Source: G020348385 sp964580235
GTDB taxonomy: Bacteria; Acidobacteriota; Aminicenantia; Aminicenantales; Aminicenantaceae
Direction of reading: 5' to 3'
Length of the DNA stretch: 32,798 bases
Assembly: GCA_964580235.1 (NCBI GenBank)
Contig: CAZOJY010000027.1
Coordinates: 1-32,798, forward strand
This document shows positions 1-6,738 of the stretch, one piece after another. The notes below the pieces were generated by a model. That model was not told the DNA's origin, ran no database searches, and was given only the letters and a program-made list of their open reading frames with translations. The first letter of the stretch is position 1. The number at the start of each line of letters is the position of its first letter. Both the position numbers and the translations under genes were made by a program.

Positions 1-75
1 GGTTATGGCTGCCTTAACAGAATGATAGCTCACAGTCAGAACCGCGATAAGAAAAATTAGTAAAAAAAGAAAAAG
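1..75 (-). pseudogene. C-terminal remnant of an FtsX-family ABC permease
   Basis: Read on the minus strand, the first 75 bases give an open frame that leaves the window on the left. It encodes a hydrophobic run followed by VLTVSYHSVKAAIT. This matches the last membrane helix and cytoplasmic tail of MacB/FtsX permeases, and closely parallels the C-terminus of the permease at 1060-3636 (AILSVSYQAIRAAR). A TAA stop lies directly upstream at 76-78 and there is no start codon, so only the final helix of the protein is left. The arsR promoter begins about 20 bp further on. The likely explanation is a truncated second permease whose 5' part was lost when the arsR segment arrived or when a deletion joined the two. 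The match is short, so the family call is probable rather than certain. Confidence 0.6.
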
Positions 76-96
76 TTAAAAAAATTTTAAAAAAAC

Positions 97-129
97 TTGA
101 CAAATTACAAATTTGGATTATCTTATAAA
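97..129 (+). promoter_or_regulatory. Probable sigma-70 promoter of the arsR operon
   Basis: A perfect -35 hexamer TTGACA lies at 97-102. The -10 element is less clear: TCTTAT at 121-126 gives an 18-bp spacer, and the better-looking TATAAA at 124-129 gives a long 21-bp spacer. Transcription would begin near 130-137, just before the palindrome at 139-158. This position argues against translation starting at the TTG at 113, which lies inside the promoter. Confidence 0.5.
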
Positions 130-138
130 TAGCGGCTT

Positions 139-158
139 ATATAAATGGCCATTTATAT
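139..158. promoter_or_regulatory. Perfect 20-bp palindrome, probable ArsR operator
   Basis: The two half-sites ATATAAATGG and CCATTTATAT are exact reverse complements with no spacer. The palindrome sits between the putative -10 region and the arsR ATG at 173. This is where ArsR/SmtB-family repressors usually bind to repress their own operon, commonly at AT-rich 12-2-12-type dyads. Autoregulation is inferred from position and symmetry. Confidence 0.65.
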
Positions 159-172
159 TAGAGAAATTCGAT

Positions 173-529
173 ATGGATGATGCAAACAAACTTCAGCACC
201 TTTTCCAAACATTGGGAGACGCCAACAGATTAAAAATCATCAAATTTATTGAAGACAAAGAAAGATCCGTCTCCGAAATCGTGGAAGCCTTAGGTTTGTC
301 CCAACCTTTGGTATCCCATCATCTGAGAGTTCTCCGCGAGAGAGAAATTCTCCAGACAAAAAGAAACGGGCCTTTTATATACTACAAACTAAATAACGGG
401 AAATTGCTCGATGCCCTAGGGCTGTTTTTAGAAATAGCCAGTTCAGCAAAAAGCAAAAAACATTGGGACCCCATGTTTTGCTGTCCGCCGTGGTGGAGAA
501 CAAAACACCATAAAAATCAGGGAGGATAA
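173..529 (+). CDS. ArsR/SmtB-family metal-type transcriptional repressor
   Basis: Predicted 118-residue winged-helix repressor. The sequence LGDANRLKIIKFI near residues 14-26 and the recognition region GLSQPLVSHHLRVLRERE (41-58), followed by the wing ending FIYYKL, are typical of the ArsR family. The classical alpha-3 metal motif ELCVCDL is absent (the equivalent stretch is SVSEIVEAL). Instead the C-terminus carries Cys103-Cys104, two Trp residues and His112-His113, so a C-terminal metal or thiol sensor is plausible. The ATG at 173 is preferred because an upstream in-frame TTG at 113 falls inside the promoter and would place the palindromic operator in the coding region. The stop codon overlaps the ribosome-binding site of the next gene, so the two are co-transcribed. 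The ligand is unknown. Confidence 0.88.
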   Translation: MDDANKLQHLFQTLGDANRLKIIKFIEDKERSVSEIVEALGLSQPLVSHHLRVLREREILQTKRNGPFIYYKLNNGKLLDALGLFLEIASSAKSKKHWDPMFCCPPWWRTKHHKNQGG

Positions 530-533
530 AATC

Positions 534-1049
534 ATGTGTTGTTATGACGAAAAAACTACAGATTCGAAGAAAAACAGTATGTCAGAAGAATCTAAGGAAC
601 AGATGTGGGAAAAGATGATTAACTGCGGCTGTTCAGACATGACAGATGAAGAAAAGCAAAAATGGTCAAAAGATATGCACAGTATGATGCACCACATAAA
701 AGAATGCGGAGGCCCTATGATGGGTGCGATGATGGGAAAAATACATGGAAAAGGTGGAAAAGGACACACGCCTTGGGATATGTGCAGGGATATGGTTTCC
801 TCCATCCGCCAAAGCCATCGGATTGCTGCATTGGCCACGCCCGAAGTTCAAGGCCTTTTCGAAGATTGGGTAGAACAGATTGAGCAAGAAATGCTAGATT
901 ATCTTAAAAAAAGAGAATCTGTTGATATCCAAGATCTTACGAGCAATTTTAAAATTTCCAAAGACAGCGCCTACTACTTCCTGACAAAACTCGCTCAGAA
1001 GGGAAAGATCAAGCTGGACATAAAGAAAGAAAAAGCCAAAAAAAACTAA
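534..1049 (+). CDS. Cys/Met/His-rich protein with winged-helix-like C-terminus
   Basis: Predicted 171-residue soluble protein starting 8 nt after GGGAGGA (520-526), which overlaps the arsR stop. The N-terminal half is unusually rich in potential metal ligands: Cys at 2, 3, 31, 33, 58 and 84, a Met/His cluster DMHSMMHH (48-54), and PMMGAMMGKIHGKGGKGH (61-78). The C-terminal part from about residue 105 is helical, and residues 127-163 (SVDIQDLTSNFKISKDSAYYFL...) resemble a winged-helix domain. I do not recognise the family. With a metal-type ArsR upstream, a metal-binding regulator, chaperone or co-sensor (copper, zinc or arsenite-like thiophilic ions) is the best inference. No transporter or reductase follows in the operon, so the pair may act on distant targets. 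Confidence 0.72.
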   Translation: MCCYDEKTTDSKKNSMSEESKEQMWEKMINCGCSDMTDEEKQKWSKDMHSMMHHIKECGGPMMGAMMGKIHGKGGKGHTPWDMCRDMVSSIRQSHRIAALATPEVQGLFEDWVEQIEQEMLDYLKKRESVDIQDLTSNFKISKDSAYYFLTKLAQKGKIKLDIKKEKAKKN

Positions 1050-1059
1050 TCACTTTTTT

Positions 1060-3636
1060 TTATTCGTAGCGGAGAGACGCGGCTGGGTTAGCTCGCGCAG
1101 CTCGGATGGCCTGATAGCTCACCGATAAAATGGCTACAAACAACGCCAATAGCATGGCCCCGATGAATACGAAAAATCCCAGATCTGCTCGATAGGCATA
1201 ACTTTGCAGCCACTTTTTCATGACAAAATAGGCTGCTGGCCATGCGATAACATTGGCCACCAGAACGAGGAGAAAAAATTCCTTGCACATGAGCCTGGTA
1301 ACCTGCAGGATGCTCGCCCCCAGGACTTTGCGGATCCCGATCTCCTTGGTTCGTTTTTCAGCCATAAACGAAGCCAGGCCAAAAAGTCCAAGACACGCTA
1401 CAAATACGGCAAGGATTGAAAAATATCTCAGGAGAATCCCGATTCTCTCCTCGTTCCTGTACATCATGTCGTACCTGTCATCCATAAATCGGTATTCGAA
1501 AGGATAGGCAGGGACAATCCGCTTCCATGTATTTTCGATAACTCCCAGGGAAGCAGTGACTTTTTCGGGCGGAATCCGGATGATCATGTAATTCAGGTCA
1601 TCGGGATCAACGACAATAGCCAGAGGCTCGATCTTATTTCTCAATGTCTGATAATGGAAATTCTTCATAACGCCGACAATGGTACCATCCACACCCACAT
1701 GGCTGAACCTCTCTCCGATAACAGAATCTTTATCCATCAGCTTGGCCACTTCTTCATTGACGATCCATGACTTGGAAAGATCGGATGCGTATTCTTTGTC
1801 AAAACTCCGTCCATCTGCCATTTCGATCTTCAATGTTTCGATAAAATCAAAATCCACTGCATTGAATCCGATCAGGACCTGAAGCTCTGGATCCTTGCCT
1901 TCCCACTGGGCACCACCCGAATTGCTGCCGATATGCGTGGGAAGCTGGGAAGTTCCAGTGACATTTAAAATTTGTGGATTTTGGATCAATTTCTGTTTGA
2001 GAGTGTTATAAGATTTTTTTGTATCTGCTCTCAAAGGGATATACACCAGATGTTCCTTATCCCATCCCAACCTTTTGGTTTTTATATAATTCAACTGCTG
2101 GTAAACAACAGCTGTTCCGATAATTAGAAAAATCGACAGCGCAAACTGAATGACCACAAGGATTCTGCGGAACCGGGCACCTCCAGAACCTGACCAGAAG
2201 CTGCCCTTAAGGACTTTTGCCGGTTGGAAGGCGGACAAAAATAATGCCGGATAGCTTCCGGCCACCAGTCCTGTGAACAACGTGATGCCTAACAACCCGA
2301 TCAATAAAGTTGCGATTCCGGTCACGCTCCAGGATAGATCTTTACCCGAAAGACGGCTGAATGCCGGCAGCAACAGGGTTACGATTCCCACAGCAAAGAT
2401 CAAAGCAATAAAAGCGTACACGACCGATTCCCCATAAAACTGCCGGACAAGGTGCCCCTTGAGCGCTCCCACCACTTTCCGCAGTCCAACCTCCTTGGCC
2501 CGGTTAGCGGAACGGGCTGTGGAAAGATTCATGAAGTTGATACAGGCAATCAGGAGCACGACAAACGCGATAACAGAAAAAATATACACATACTGAATGG
2601 CGCCAGCACCCTTTTCATATCCAAAAAATTGGTGGAGATGAAGTTGGGTGAAGGGCATAAGCCGCAGATCTGTCCGACTTTCAGGTTCTTTTGTCCGGAT
2701 AAACCCGAAAATTTTCTTATTCACCTGTTCGGCAGACATCCCGTCAGGAAGTTGAACAAAAGTGTAAATTGCATTGGTGCCAAAATCCTCTTCTCGGGTA
2801 TGACCTGTATTTTTCAGGATTTCATACGGGACGAGAAATTCGAACTGCAGGTCAGTGTTATGCGGGATATTTTTCATAACGCCTGTTACGGTAAACTCAT
2901 TTTGGTTATTGAGTGTAACCACCTTTCCGATAGGTTCCTCATCCCCGAAATATTTTTCCGCCAAATTTTCTGTAATGAGCAAAGAATAAGGCGAATCCAG
3001 CGCTATATTTTTATCCCCTTTGACTAGAGGATAGGTAAACATTTTTAAAAAAGAAGGATCGACTGCCCTGCCATTGTCTTCGAAAAAGGTCTTTTCTGCA
3101 TATTTGAATAACATCCCTCCAGTCCAAACGACCCGTGTGGCATCGATAATTTCAGGGATTTCTGCTTTGAGCGCCGACCCGAGCGGATAGGGAGTGACAT
3201 ACACGTAAAAAATTCTCCCCGAATAATGCTGGTCCTCTTCAACCCGGTACAGATTGTCCGCATGTGTGTGAAATTTATCATAGCTCAATTCATCCAGCAC
3301 CCAGATAGTGATAAGCAAACAGCAAGCCAGGCCGATGGCCAAACCTGCAATGTTGATAAAGGAAAATCCCTTGTGCCTTCTGATGTTTCGAAAGGCAACC
3401 TTTAAATAATTTTTTATCATCTGCACACTCCAATACAAAGAATTTGATATCAATATGGGAATAAGCTTTAGAATCTGCCCCCAATACCAGAAGAAGGCCT
3501 TCAATTCCTTGTTTTCCTCAACAAGTTCAGCATAAACTTCGTCAAAATCGCCAATAAGGGTGAAATGATCGCTTTCTCCATAAATTCGGGAAAGAAGCCA
3601 GCGCCCGATTTTAGGAGGACCAGTCAATCTTTTCAT
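1060..3636 (-). CDS. ABC transporter permease, two MacB/FtsX modules with N-terminal prefix domain
   Basis: Predicted 858-residue inner-membrane permease. Residues 1-75 form a non-membrane prefix (RWLLSRIYGES...LIGDFDEVY) of the kind found in PadR-linked permeases. Two repeats follow. Each has a first helix (about 95-120, and after RFRRILVVIQFALSIFLI), a MacB-like periplasmic core, and a three-helix FtsX domain. The C-terminal tail ends RANPAASLRYE, typical for the family. It should work as a dimer with a LolD/MacB-type ATPase, moving substrates such as lipoproteins, peptides or antibiotics; the substrate is unknown. Its start codon overlaps the stop of the PadR gene (ATGA, 3633-3636), so the two form one operon. 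The nearest ATPase and adaptor (4440-6454) lie upstream on the same strand and may be its partners. Confidence 0.93.
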   Translation of the reverse strand: MKRLTGPPKIGRWLLSRIYGESDHFTLIGDFDEVYAELVEENKELKAFFWYWGQILKLIPILISNSLYWSVQMIKNYLKVAFRNIRRHKGFSFINIAGLAIGLACCLLITIWVLDELSYDKFHTHADNLYRVEEDQHYSGRIFYVYVTPYPLGSALKAEIPEIIDATRVVWTGGMLFKYAEKTFFEDNGRAVDPSFLKMFTYPLVKGDKNIALDSPYSLLITENLAEKYFGDEEPIGKVVTLNNQNEFTVTGVMKNIPHNTDLQFEFLVPYEILKNTGHTREEDFGTNAIYTFVQLPDGMSAEQVNKKIFGFIRTKEPESRTDLRLMPFTQLHLHQFFGYEKGAGAIQYVYIFSVIAFVVLLIACINFMNLSTARSANRAKEVGLRKVVGALKGHLVRQFYGESVVYAFIALIFAVGIVTLLLPAFSRLSGKDLSWSVTGIATLLIGLLGITLFTGLVAGSYPALFLSAFQPAKVLKGSFWSGSGGARFRRILVVIQFALSIFLIIGTAVVYQQLNYIKTKRLGWDKEHLVYIPLRADTKKSYNTLKQKLIQNPQILNVTGTSQLPTHIGSNSGGAQWEGKDPELQVLIGFNAVDFDFIETLKIEMADGRSFDKEYASDLSKSWIVNEEVAKLMDKDSVIGERFSHVGVDGTIVGVMKNFHYQTLRNKIEPLAIVVDPDDLNYMIIRIPPEKVTASLGVIENTWKRIVPAYPFEYRFMDDRYDMMYRNEERIGILLRYFSILAVFVACLGLFGLASFMAEKRTKEIGIRKVLGASILQVTRLMCKEFFLLVLVANVIAWPAAYFVMKKWLQSYAYRADLGFFVFIGAMLLALFVAILSVSYQAIRAARANPAASLRYE

Positions 3637-3971
3637 CCCCTGCTTTTGGCTGCCGAAAAACTCAAATTATGGAAGCCTTCCCACATGATTTCATTGACCT
3701 TTTTTATTTCTCTCAAGGCCTCCAGGCCGTTTTCTGTCAGGGCGTAATATCTTTTGCTCAAACCTCTTCTTTCGGGTGTCGGATCGCCCACGTATGTGTC
3801 TAGATATCCCTTTTTGACCAGTCTATCCAGCGGGAAATAGACGCCACCCAAAGAAATCTTCTTCCCTGTTGCTTCTGCTATGTGTTTATAGATGGTTGTC
3901 CCATAGGCATTTTCTCTCAGTTTCCATACAGAAAGGAGGATTAACTCTTCCAATTTCGTTAAAATTTGCAT
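3633..3971 (-). CDS. PadR-family transcriptional regulator
   Basis: Predicted 112-residue winged-helix repressor. It begins MQILTKLEELILLSVWKL and shows the PadR pattern of YGTTIYKHI (about 23-31), a recognition segment SLGGVYFPLDRLVKKGYL (40-57), and a wing containing RGLSKRYYALTENG. A ribosome-binding site GAGGTG precedes the ATG. The gene overlaps the downstream permease by 4 bp. PadR genes of this small type are commonly encoded directly before FtsX-type permeases and are thought to control them. The upstream region holds several TTAGAA/TTCTAA sites (see 3985-4099) that could be its operator. The ligand is unknown. Confidence 0.93.
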   Translation of the reverse strand: MQILTKLEELILLSVWKLRENAYGTTIYKHIAEATGKKISLGGVYFPLDRLVKKGYLDTYVGDPTPERRGLSKRYYALTENGLEALREIKKVNEIMWEGFHNLSFSAAKSRG

Positions 3972-3984
3972 GCGTGCACCTCGC

Positions 3985-4099
3985 TTAGAATCTTAAAAAT
4001 TCAAGGATGGCTCAGGGTGATTGATACATATTCTTCATATTAGAATACGCAGCAAAGCCGCAAAAGGTTGCCTGTTTTCTAATTATTAGAATTTCTAAT
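3985..4099. promoter_or_regulatory. Cluster of TTAGAA/TTCTAA sites upstream of padR
   Basis: The hexamer TTAGAA or its complement occurs at 3985-3990, 4040-4045, 4077-4082, 4086-4091 and 4093-4098. The last three form overlapping dyads, including the 15-bp palindrome ATTAGAATTTCTAAT at 4085-4099. A minus-strand -10-like TAATAT (4037-4042) overlaps one copy, but no convincing -35 was found. This is the only regulatory-looking sequence between the small gene at 4135 and padR, so it could be the PadR operator. That is inference. Confidence 0.38.
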
Positions 4100-4134
4100 G
4101 GGATATTTTAGACGAAAAAAGTTTTGTATTTTGA

Positions 4135-4356
4135 TTAAGCTTTGTTTTTTATTTTAAATAGGACAGTGCCGAGATATCCTGAATCGCTGATCTCTGCAAT
4201 GTACAATCCCGGTTGAAAATGCGCTCGTCTTTTGAGCATAGGTTCGGATAATCTTTCCAGAAGTGCACCCGCTTCCCAATCTTTGTTATTGCTGTCACTT
4301 AGCAAAATGGGAGCTCTCTTTTCAACCAGTTTCTCTAATATGTCTCTCAGGCTCAT
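4135..4356 (-). CDS. Small hypothetical protein
   Basis: Predicted 73-residue protein of unknown family with no membrane segment, signal peptide or Cys motif. It starts MSLRDILEKLVEKRAP, is charged, and contains the hydrophobic C-terminal stretch GLYIAEISDSGYLGTVLFKI, which could be a short beta-hairpin. The ATG at 4356 is chosen because AAGAGAGG lies 5-6 nt upstream; an in-frame TTG at 4374 has no comparable site. It lies 83 bp after the ATPase gene on the same strand, so it may be the last gene of the sigma-54 efflux operon. Without homologues the coding call is moderate. Confidence 0.5.
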   Translation of the reverse strand: MSLRDILEKLVEKRAPILLSDSNNKDWEAGALLERLSEPMLKRRAHFQPGLYIAEISDSGYLGTVLFKIKNKA

Positions 4357-4439
4357 GAGTGCCTCTCTTTTCAATAAATGTCTCTATATAATATTAGACG
4401 GTTAATTCCACCATTTGGTTTCTCAGATCTCAAAAATAT

Positions 4440-5129
4440 TTAAATCTTGAATTCTTGCTGGATATTTTCTGAAACGATATGTCCGTCGAACAGGTGGATC
4501 GTTCGATGGCTGTATTCTGCATAGGCCGGAGAATGAGTCACCATAACGATAGTGGTTCCTGCTTCATGCAGTTCACCGATGATCCGCATGACTTCCTCTC
4601 CGTGTGCAGAATCGAGATTTCCCGTTGGCTCATCCGCCAGGATCAATTTCGGCCGGGCAACGATGGCTCTGGCAACGGCTACTCTCTGCTGCTGACCTCC
4701 GGATAATTGTTGGGGAAAATGGTTTTTCCTCGCCATGATCTCCATCTGTTCCAGAACTTCACTCACTCTTTTTTTCCGTTCAGACGCAGAATATCCCAGG
4801 TAGAGCAAGGGAAGCTCAGCATTTTCGTACACGGTTAACTCATCGATGAGGTTAAAACTTTGAAAAACAAACCCGATGTTGTTTTTGCGAAGATTTGCCC
4901 TCTGCCTTTCAGAATAACCACCTACCTCTTCACCCATAAAAACGTATTCTCCCTCAGATGGCTTGTCGATCATACCGAGCACATTGAGCAGGGTGGACTT
5001 CCCGCACCCGGATGGCCCCATGACAGCCACGTACTCCCCTTCTCTGACATCCAGATTTACATTGTTCAGCGCTGTTGTTTCCACATCTTCTGTTCTGTAG
5101 ATTTTTTTGAGGTCTTTTGTCTTAATCAT
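4440..5129 (-). CDS. MacB/LolD-type ABC transporter ATP-binding protein
   Basis: Predicted 229-residue cytoplasmic ATPase. Walker A GPSGCGKST is at 38-46, the Q-loop lies in FVFQSFNL, the signature LSGGQQQR is at 141-148, Walker B LILADEP at 161-167 is followed by TGNLDS, and the H-loop is VMVTHS. TGNLDS and the short C-terminus place it with the LolD/MacB/FtsE-like exporters that pair with FtsX-type permeases. A strong GGAGG precedes the ATG. It lies 71 bp after the adaptor gene in the same operon, which begins at the sigma-54 promoter at 6501-6516. No permease is encoded directly next to it; the 858-residue permease at 1060-3636 is the nearest candidate partner. Confidence 0.95.
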   Translation of the reverse strand: MIKTKDLKKIYRTEDVETTALNNVNLDVREGEYVAVMGPSGCGKSTLLNVLGMIDKPSEGEYVFMGEEVGGYSERQRANLRKNNIGFVFQSFNLIDELTVYENAELPLLYLGYSASERKKRVSEVLEQMEIMARKNHFPQQLSGGQQQRVAVARAIVARPKLILADEPTGNLDSAHGEEVMRIIGELHEAGTTIVMVTHSPAYAEYSHRTIHLFDGHIVSENIQQEFKI

Positions 5130-5200
5130 GTTTTCCTCCGTAATCGGTTTTTGCTGTACATCTTCTCTTTATTTAAAGACGTAAAATATATGCTTTTAGT

Positions 5201-6454
5201 TTACTTTAAAACCAGTCTGTCCATGTTTCCAAAGCTTTCGTAGGAGGATGTGATGACTTTTTCTCCTGGTTCTAATCCCTCGAGAATTTCAAAAAAATCC
5301 GGATTTTGCCGTCCGGTCCTGATTCTTCTCTTTATTGCCACATTCCCAGAGGGTTCCAGCACATAGGCCCAATTCCCGCCTGTTGTTTGAGAGAATCCTC
5401 CTCTTGGCAGAAGGACAGCCTCGGAGATGTCGCCTAATTCCAACCGTATGTGATATGTTTGTCCGGCTGTAATCCCTTCAGGCTCTTCATCCACAAATTC
5501 CATATCGACTTCGAAACGCCCATCGACAACTTCAGGATATTTTTTCTTGACAATAGTGTCATAAATATTTCCGGCGAATTCGAATTCTCCTTTTCTTCCC
5601 ACTTCCACACGAGCGATGTAATGTTCATCAATCCCTGCTCTAATCCTGTATCCTTCCAATGTGTCTATCTGTCCCAAGTCCTGCCCGGCCAGTTTGGATT
5701 GGCCTATTTCTGCATTCAAAGCTGTCAGATAACCAGCGACTGGAGCCTTGATGGTCAAATTCTCCAACCGGGATCTAATAATTTCAAGATTATTAGTCAT
5801 TCGATTGACCTGACTTTCCAATGCGTCGACCTGCCTTTGTCGAAACTCCAGGTCCTTTTTCTGGCTCTCGATAGTCAAATCCTTGTTTTTCACCAGATAG
5901 TCATATTGATCTTCGGCTAGTTCGTACTCATGCTGTGAGATTAGATCGTCTTTTATCAATTCCTTGTAGCGTTCATAAACACGTTTCTGCTGCTGAAGGC
6001 TATTTTCCACAGCAGCAAGCTGCTGATTCAACTGCAGGCGATAGCGCTCCATATCGAGGCGGGTATTCCGAAGATTGTTGATCTGCTGGAACAATTCCGC
6101 CTCTCTCCACATCAGGTTTATCAAAAGGTTTGTGTTGGCCAATTTTAAAATCGGATCTCCTTTTTTGACTTTGGCTCCCGCCTCTAAATAAATCTCTTCT
6201 ACTGTTCCCCCCTCAACAGTCGTTAAATAATGGTAATATGGCAGAACATTCCCCATTACAGGGATAAATTCCTGAAAAGGTCCCCGGGACACTTCAGAGA
6301 TGGTGAGGCGTTCCGCTTTGACGTTGAGCGAGGACTTACTCATTCCAAAAACAAAAACATATATAACAAAGGCAATAAACAAACCCGATCCAACAAAAAT
6401 ACCGATTTTTTTGGGAGGCCATTTCTTTTTTTCGATCTGTTTGTCCATTCCCAT
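5201..6454 (-). CDS. MacA/HlyD-family periplasmic adaptor subunit
   Basis: Predicted 417-residue membrane-fusion protein linking an inner-membrane ABC exporter to an outer-membrane channel. A cytoplasmic basic N-terminus (KKKWPPKK) is followed by one membrane anchor (about 17-38), the first half of a lipoyl domain (GGTVEEIYLEAGAKVKKGDPI), a long coiled-coil hairpin rich in Gln and Glu (about 110-230), the second lipoyl half (TIKAPVAGYL), and beta-barrel and membrane-proximal domains. The ATG at 6454 is chosen because AAGGAG lies 7 nt upstream. A TTG at 6505 would start inside the -12 element of the sigma-54 promoter. First gene of the sigma-54-controlled operon and divergent from the NtrC-type regulator. 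Confidence 0.93.
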   Translation of the reverse strand: MGMDKQIEKKKWPPKKIGIFVGSGLFIAFVIYVFVFGMSKSSLNVKAERLTISEVSRGPFQEFIPVMGNVLPYYHYLTTVEGGTVEEIYLEAGAKVKKGDPILKLANTNLLINLMWREAELFQQINNLRNTRLDMERYRLQLNQQLAAVENSLQQQKRVYERYKELIKDDLISQHEYELAEDQYDYLVKNKDLTIESQKKDLEFRQRQVDALESQVNRMTNNLEIIRSRLENLTIKAPVAGYLTALNAEIGQSKLAGQDLGQIDTLEGYRIRAGIDEHYIARVEVGRKGEFEFAGNIYDTIVKKKYPEVVDGRFEVDMEFVDEEPEGITAGQTYHIRLELGDISEAVLLPRGGFSQTTGGNWAYVLEPSGNVAIKRRIRTGRQNPDFFEILEGLEPGEKVITSSYESFGNMDRLVLK

Positions 6455-6500
6455 TTGAGGTCTCCTTATTGGATTGGGCTGTTCATCAGGCTTATCCTTC

Positions 6501-6516
6501 TGCAATAATTGTGCCA
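6501..6516 (-). promoter_or_regulatory. Consensus sigma-54 promoter of the adaptor-ATPase operon
   Basis: On the minus strand this reads TGGCAC, a 5-bp spacer AATTA, then TTGCA. It matches the sigma-54 consensus TGGCACN5TTGCA exactly, with GG and GC 12 bp apart. The predicted start is near 6490, giving a leader of about 36 nt to the ATG at 6454 with its AAGGAG site. A divergent NtrC-type activator gene lies beside it and dyads lie 87-109 bp upstream, so the assignment is well supported. Confidence 0.9.
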
Positions 6517-6567
6517 GCTCACAAATCTAGAGAAAGCCTTCTGATTGCTGCTAAAATCTTTAAAAAA

Positions 6568-6607
6568 GTGTTCGTTTGCAAAACACAGGCTGTTCATATT
6601 CGAACAG
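6568..6607. promoter_or_regulatory. Two dyads, probable shared enhancer for the NtrC-type regulator
   Basis: Two inverted repeats lie between the divergent sigma-54 promoters. One has arms GTGTT and AACAC (6568-6586, 9-bp spacer). The other has arms CTGTTC and GAACAG (6590-6607, 6-bp spacer). Their centres are about 21.5 bp apart, two helical turns. They lie at about -87 and -109 from the left promoter start and -102 and -123 from the right one, the usual range for enhancer-binding sites. A third small dyad, GTTCA-A-TGAAC, covers 6696-6706 near the right start site. The binding protein is inferred to be the 6739-8115 regulator. Confidence 0.62.
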
Positions 6608-6673
6608 TTATATTATAATATGCACAGCTACTAAAGACCATAGGAAGTCTGAGAGATACAGATGTCATGCGAA

Positions 6674-6689
6674 CGGCACATATCTTGCT
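6674..6689 (+). promoter_or_regulatory. Near-consensus sigma-54 promoter of the regulator-kinase operon
   Basis: CGGCAC at 6674-6679, a 5-bp spacer, and TTGCT at 6685-6689 differ from consensus TGGCACN5TTGCA at the first and last positions only. GG and GC keep the exact 12-bp spacing. The predicted start is near 6700, with the regulator ATG at 6739. This implies that the regulator operon is itself under sigma-54 control, a positive feedback loop. A sigma-70-like TATAAT at 6614-6619 with a poor -35 could give basal expression. Confidence 0.65.
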
Positions 6690-6738
6690 GCTTTAGTTCA
6701 ATGAACGCACACATATCCGAATTTGCGGAGATTATAAA

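Noticed and set aside
113..172. Longer ArsR reading from a TTG at 113
   Set aside because: The extra 20 codons overlap the promoter and the perfect palindrome, have no ribosome-binding site, and do not resemble the family's N-terminus.
1050..1059. Bidirectional terminator between the metal-type operon and the permease gene
   Set aside because: Only A- and T-runs are present; no GC-containing stem can be drawn.
2452..3027. Long plus-strand open frame inside the permease gene
   Set aside because: It is antisense to a clear FtsX-family coding region, has no recognisable motif and no promoter or ribosome-binding context.
6455..6505. Adaptor start at a TTG at 6505
   Set aside because: The TTG is part of the -12 element of a consensus sigma-54 promoter; the ATG at 6454 has AAGGAG at good spacing.
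6521..6534. Fourteen-base sequence ACAAATCTAGAGAA also found at 11554-11567
   Set aside because: One exact 14-mer pair is near the chance expectation for a window of this size and base composition, and the second copy has no sigma-54 promoter beside it.
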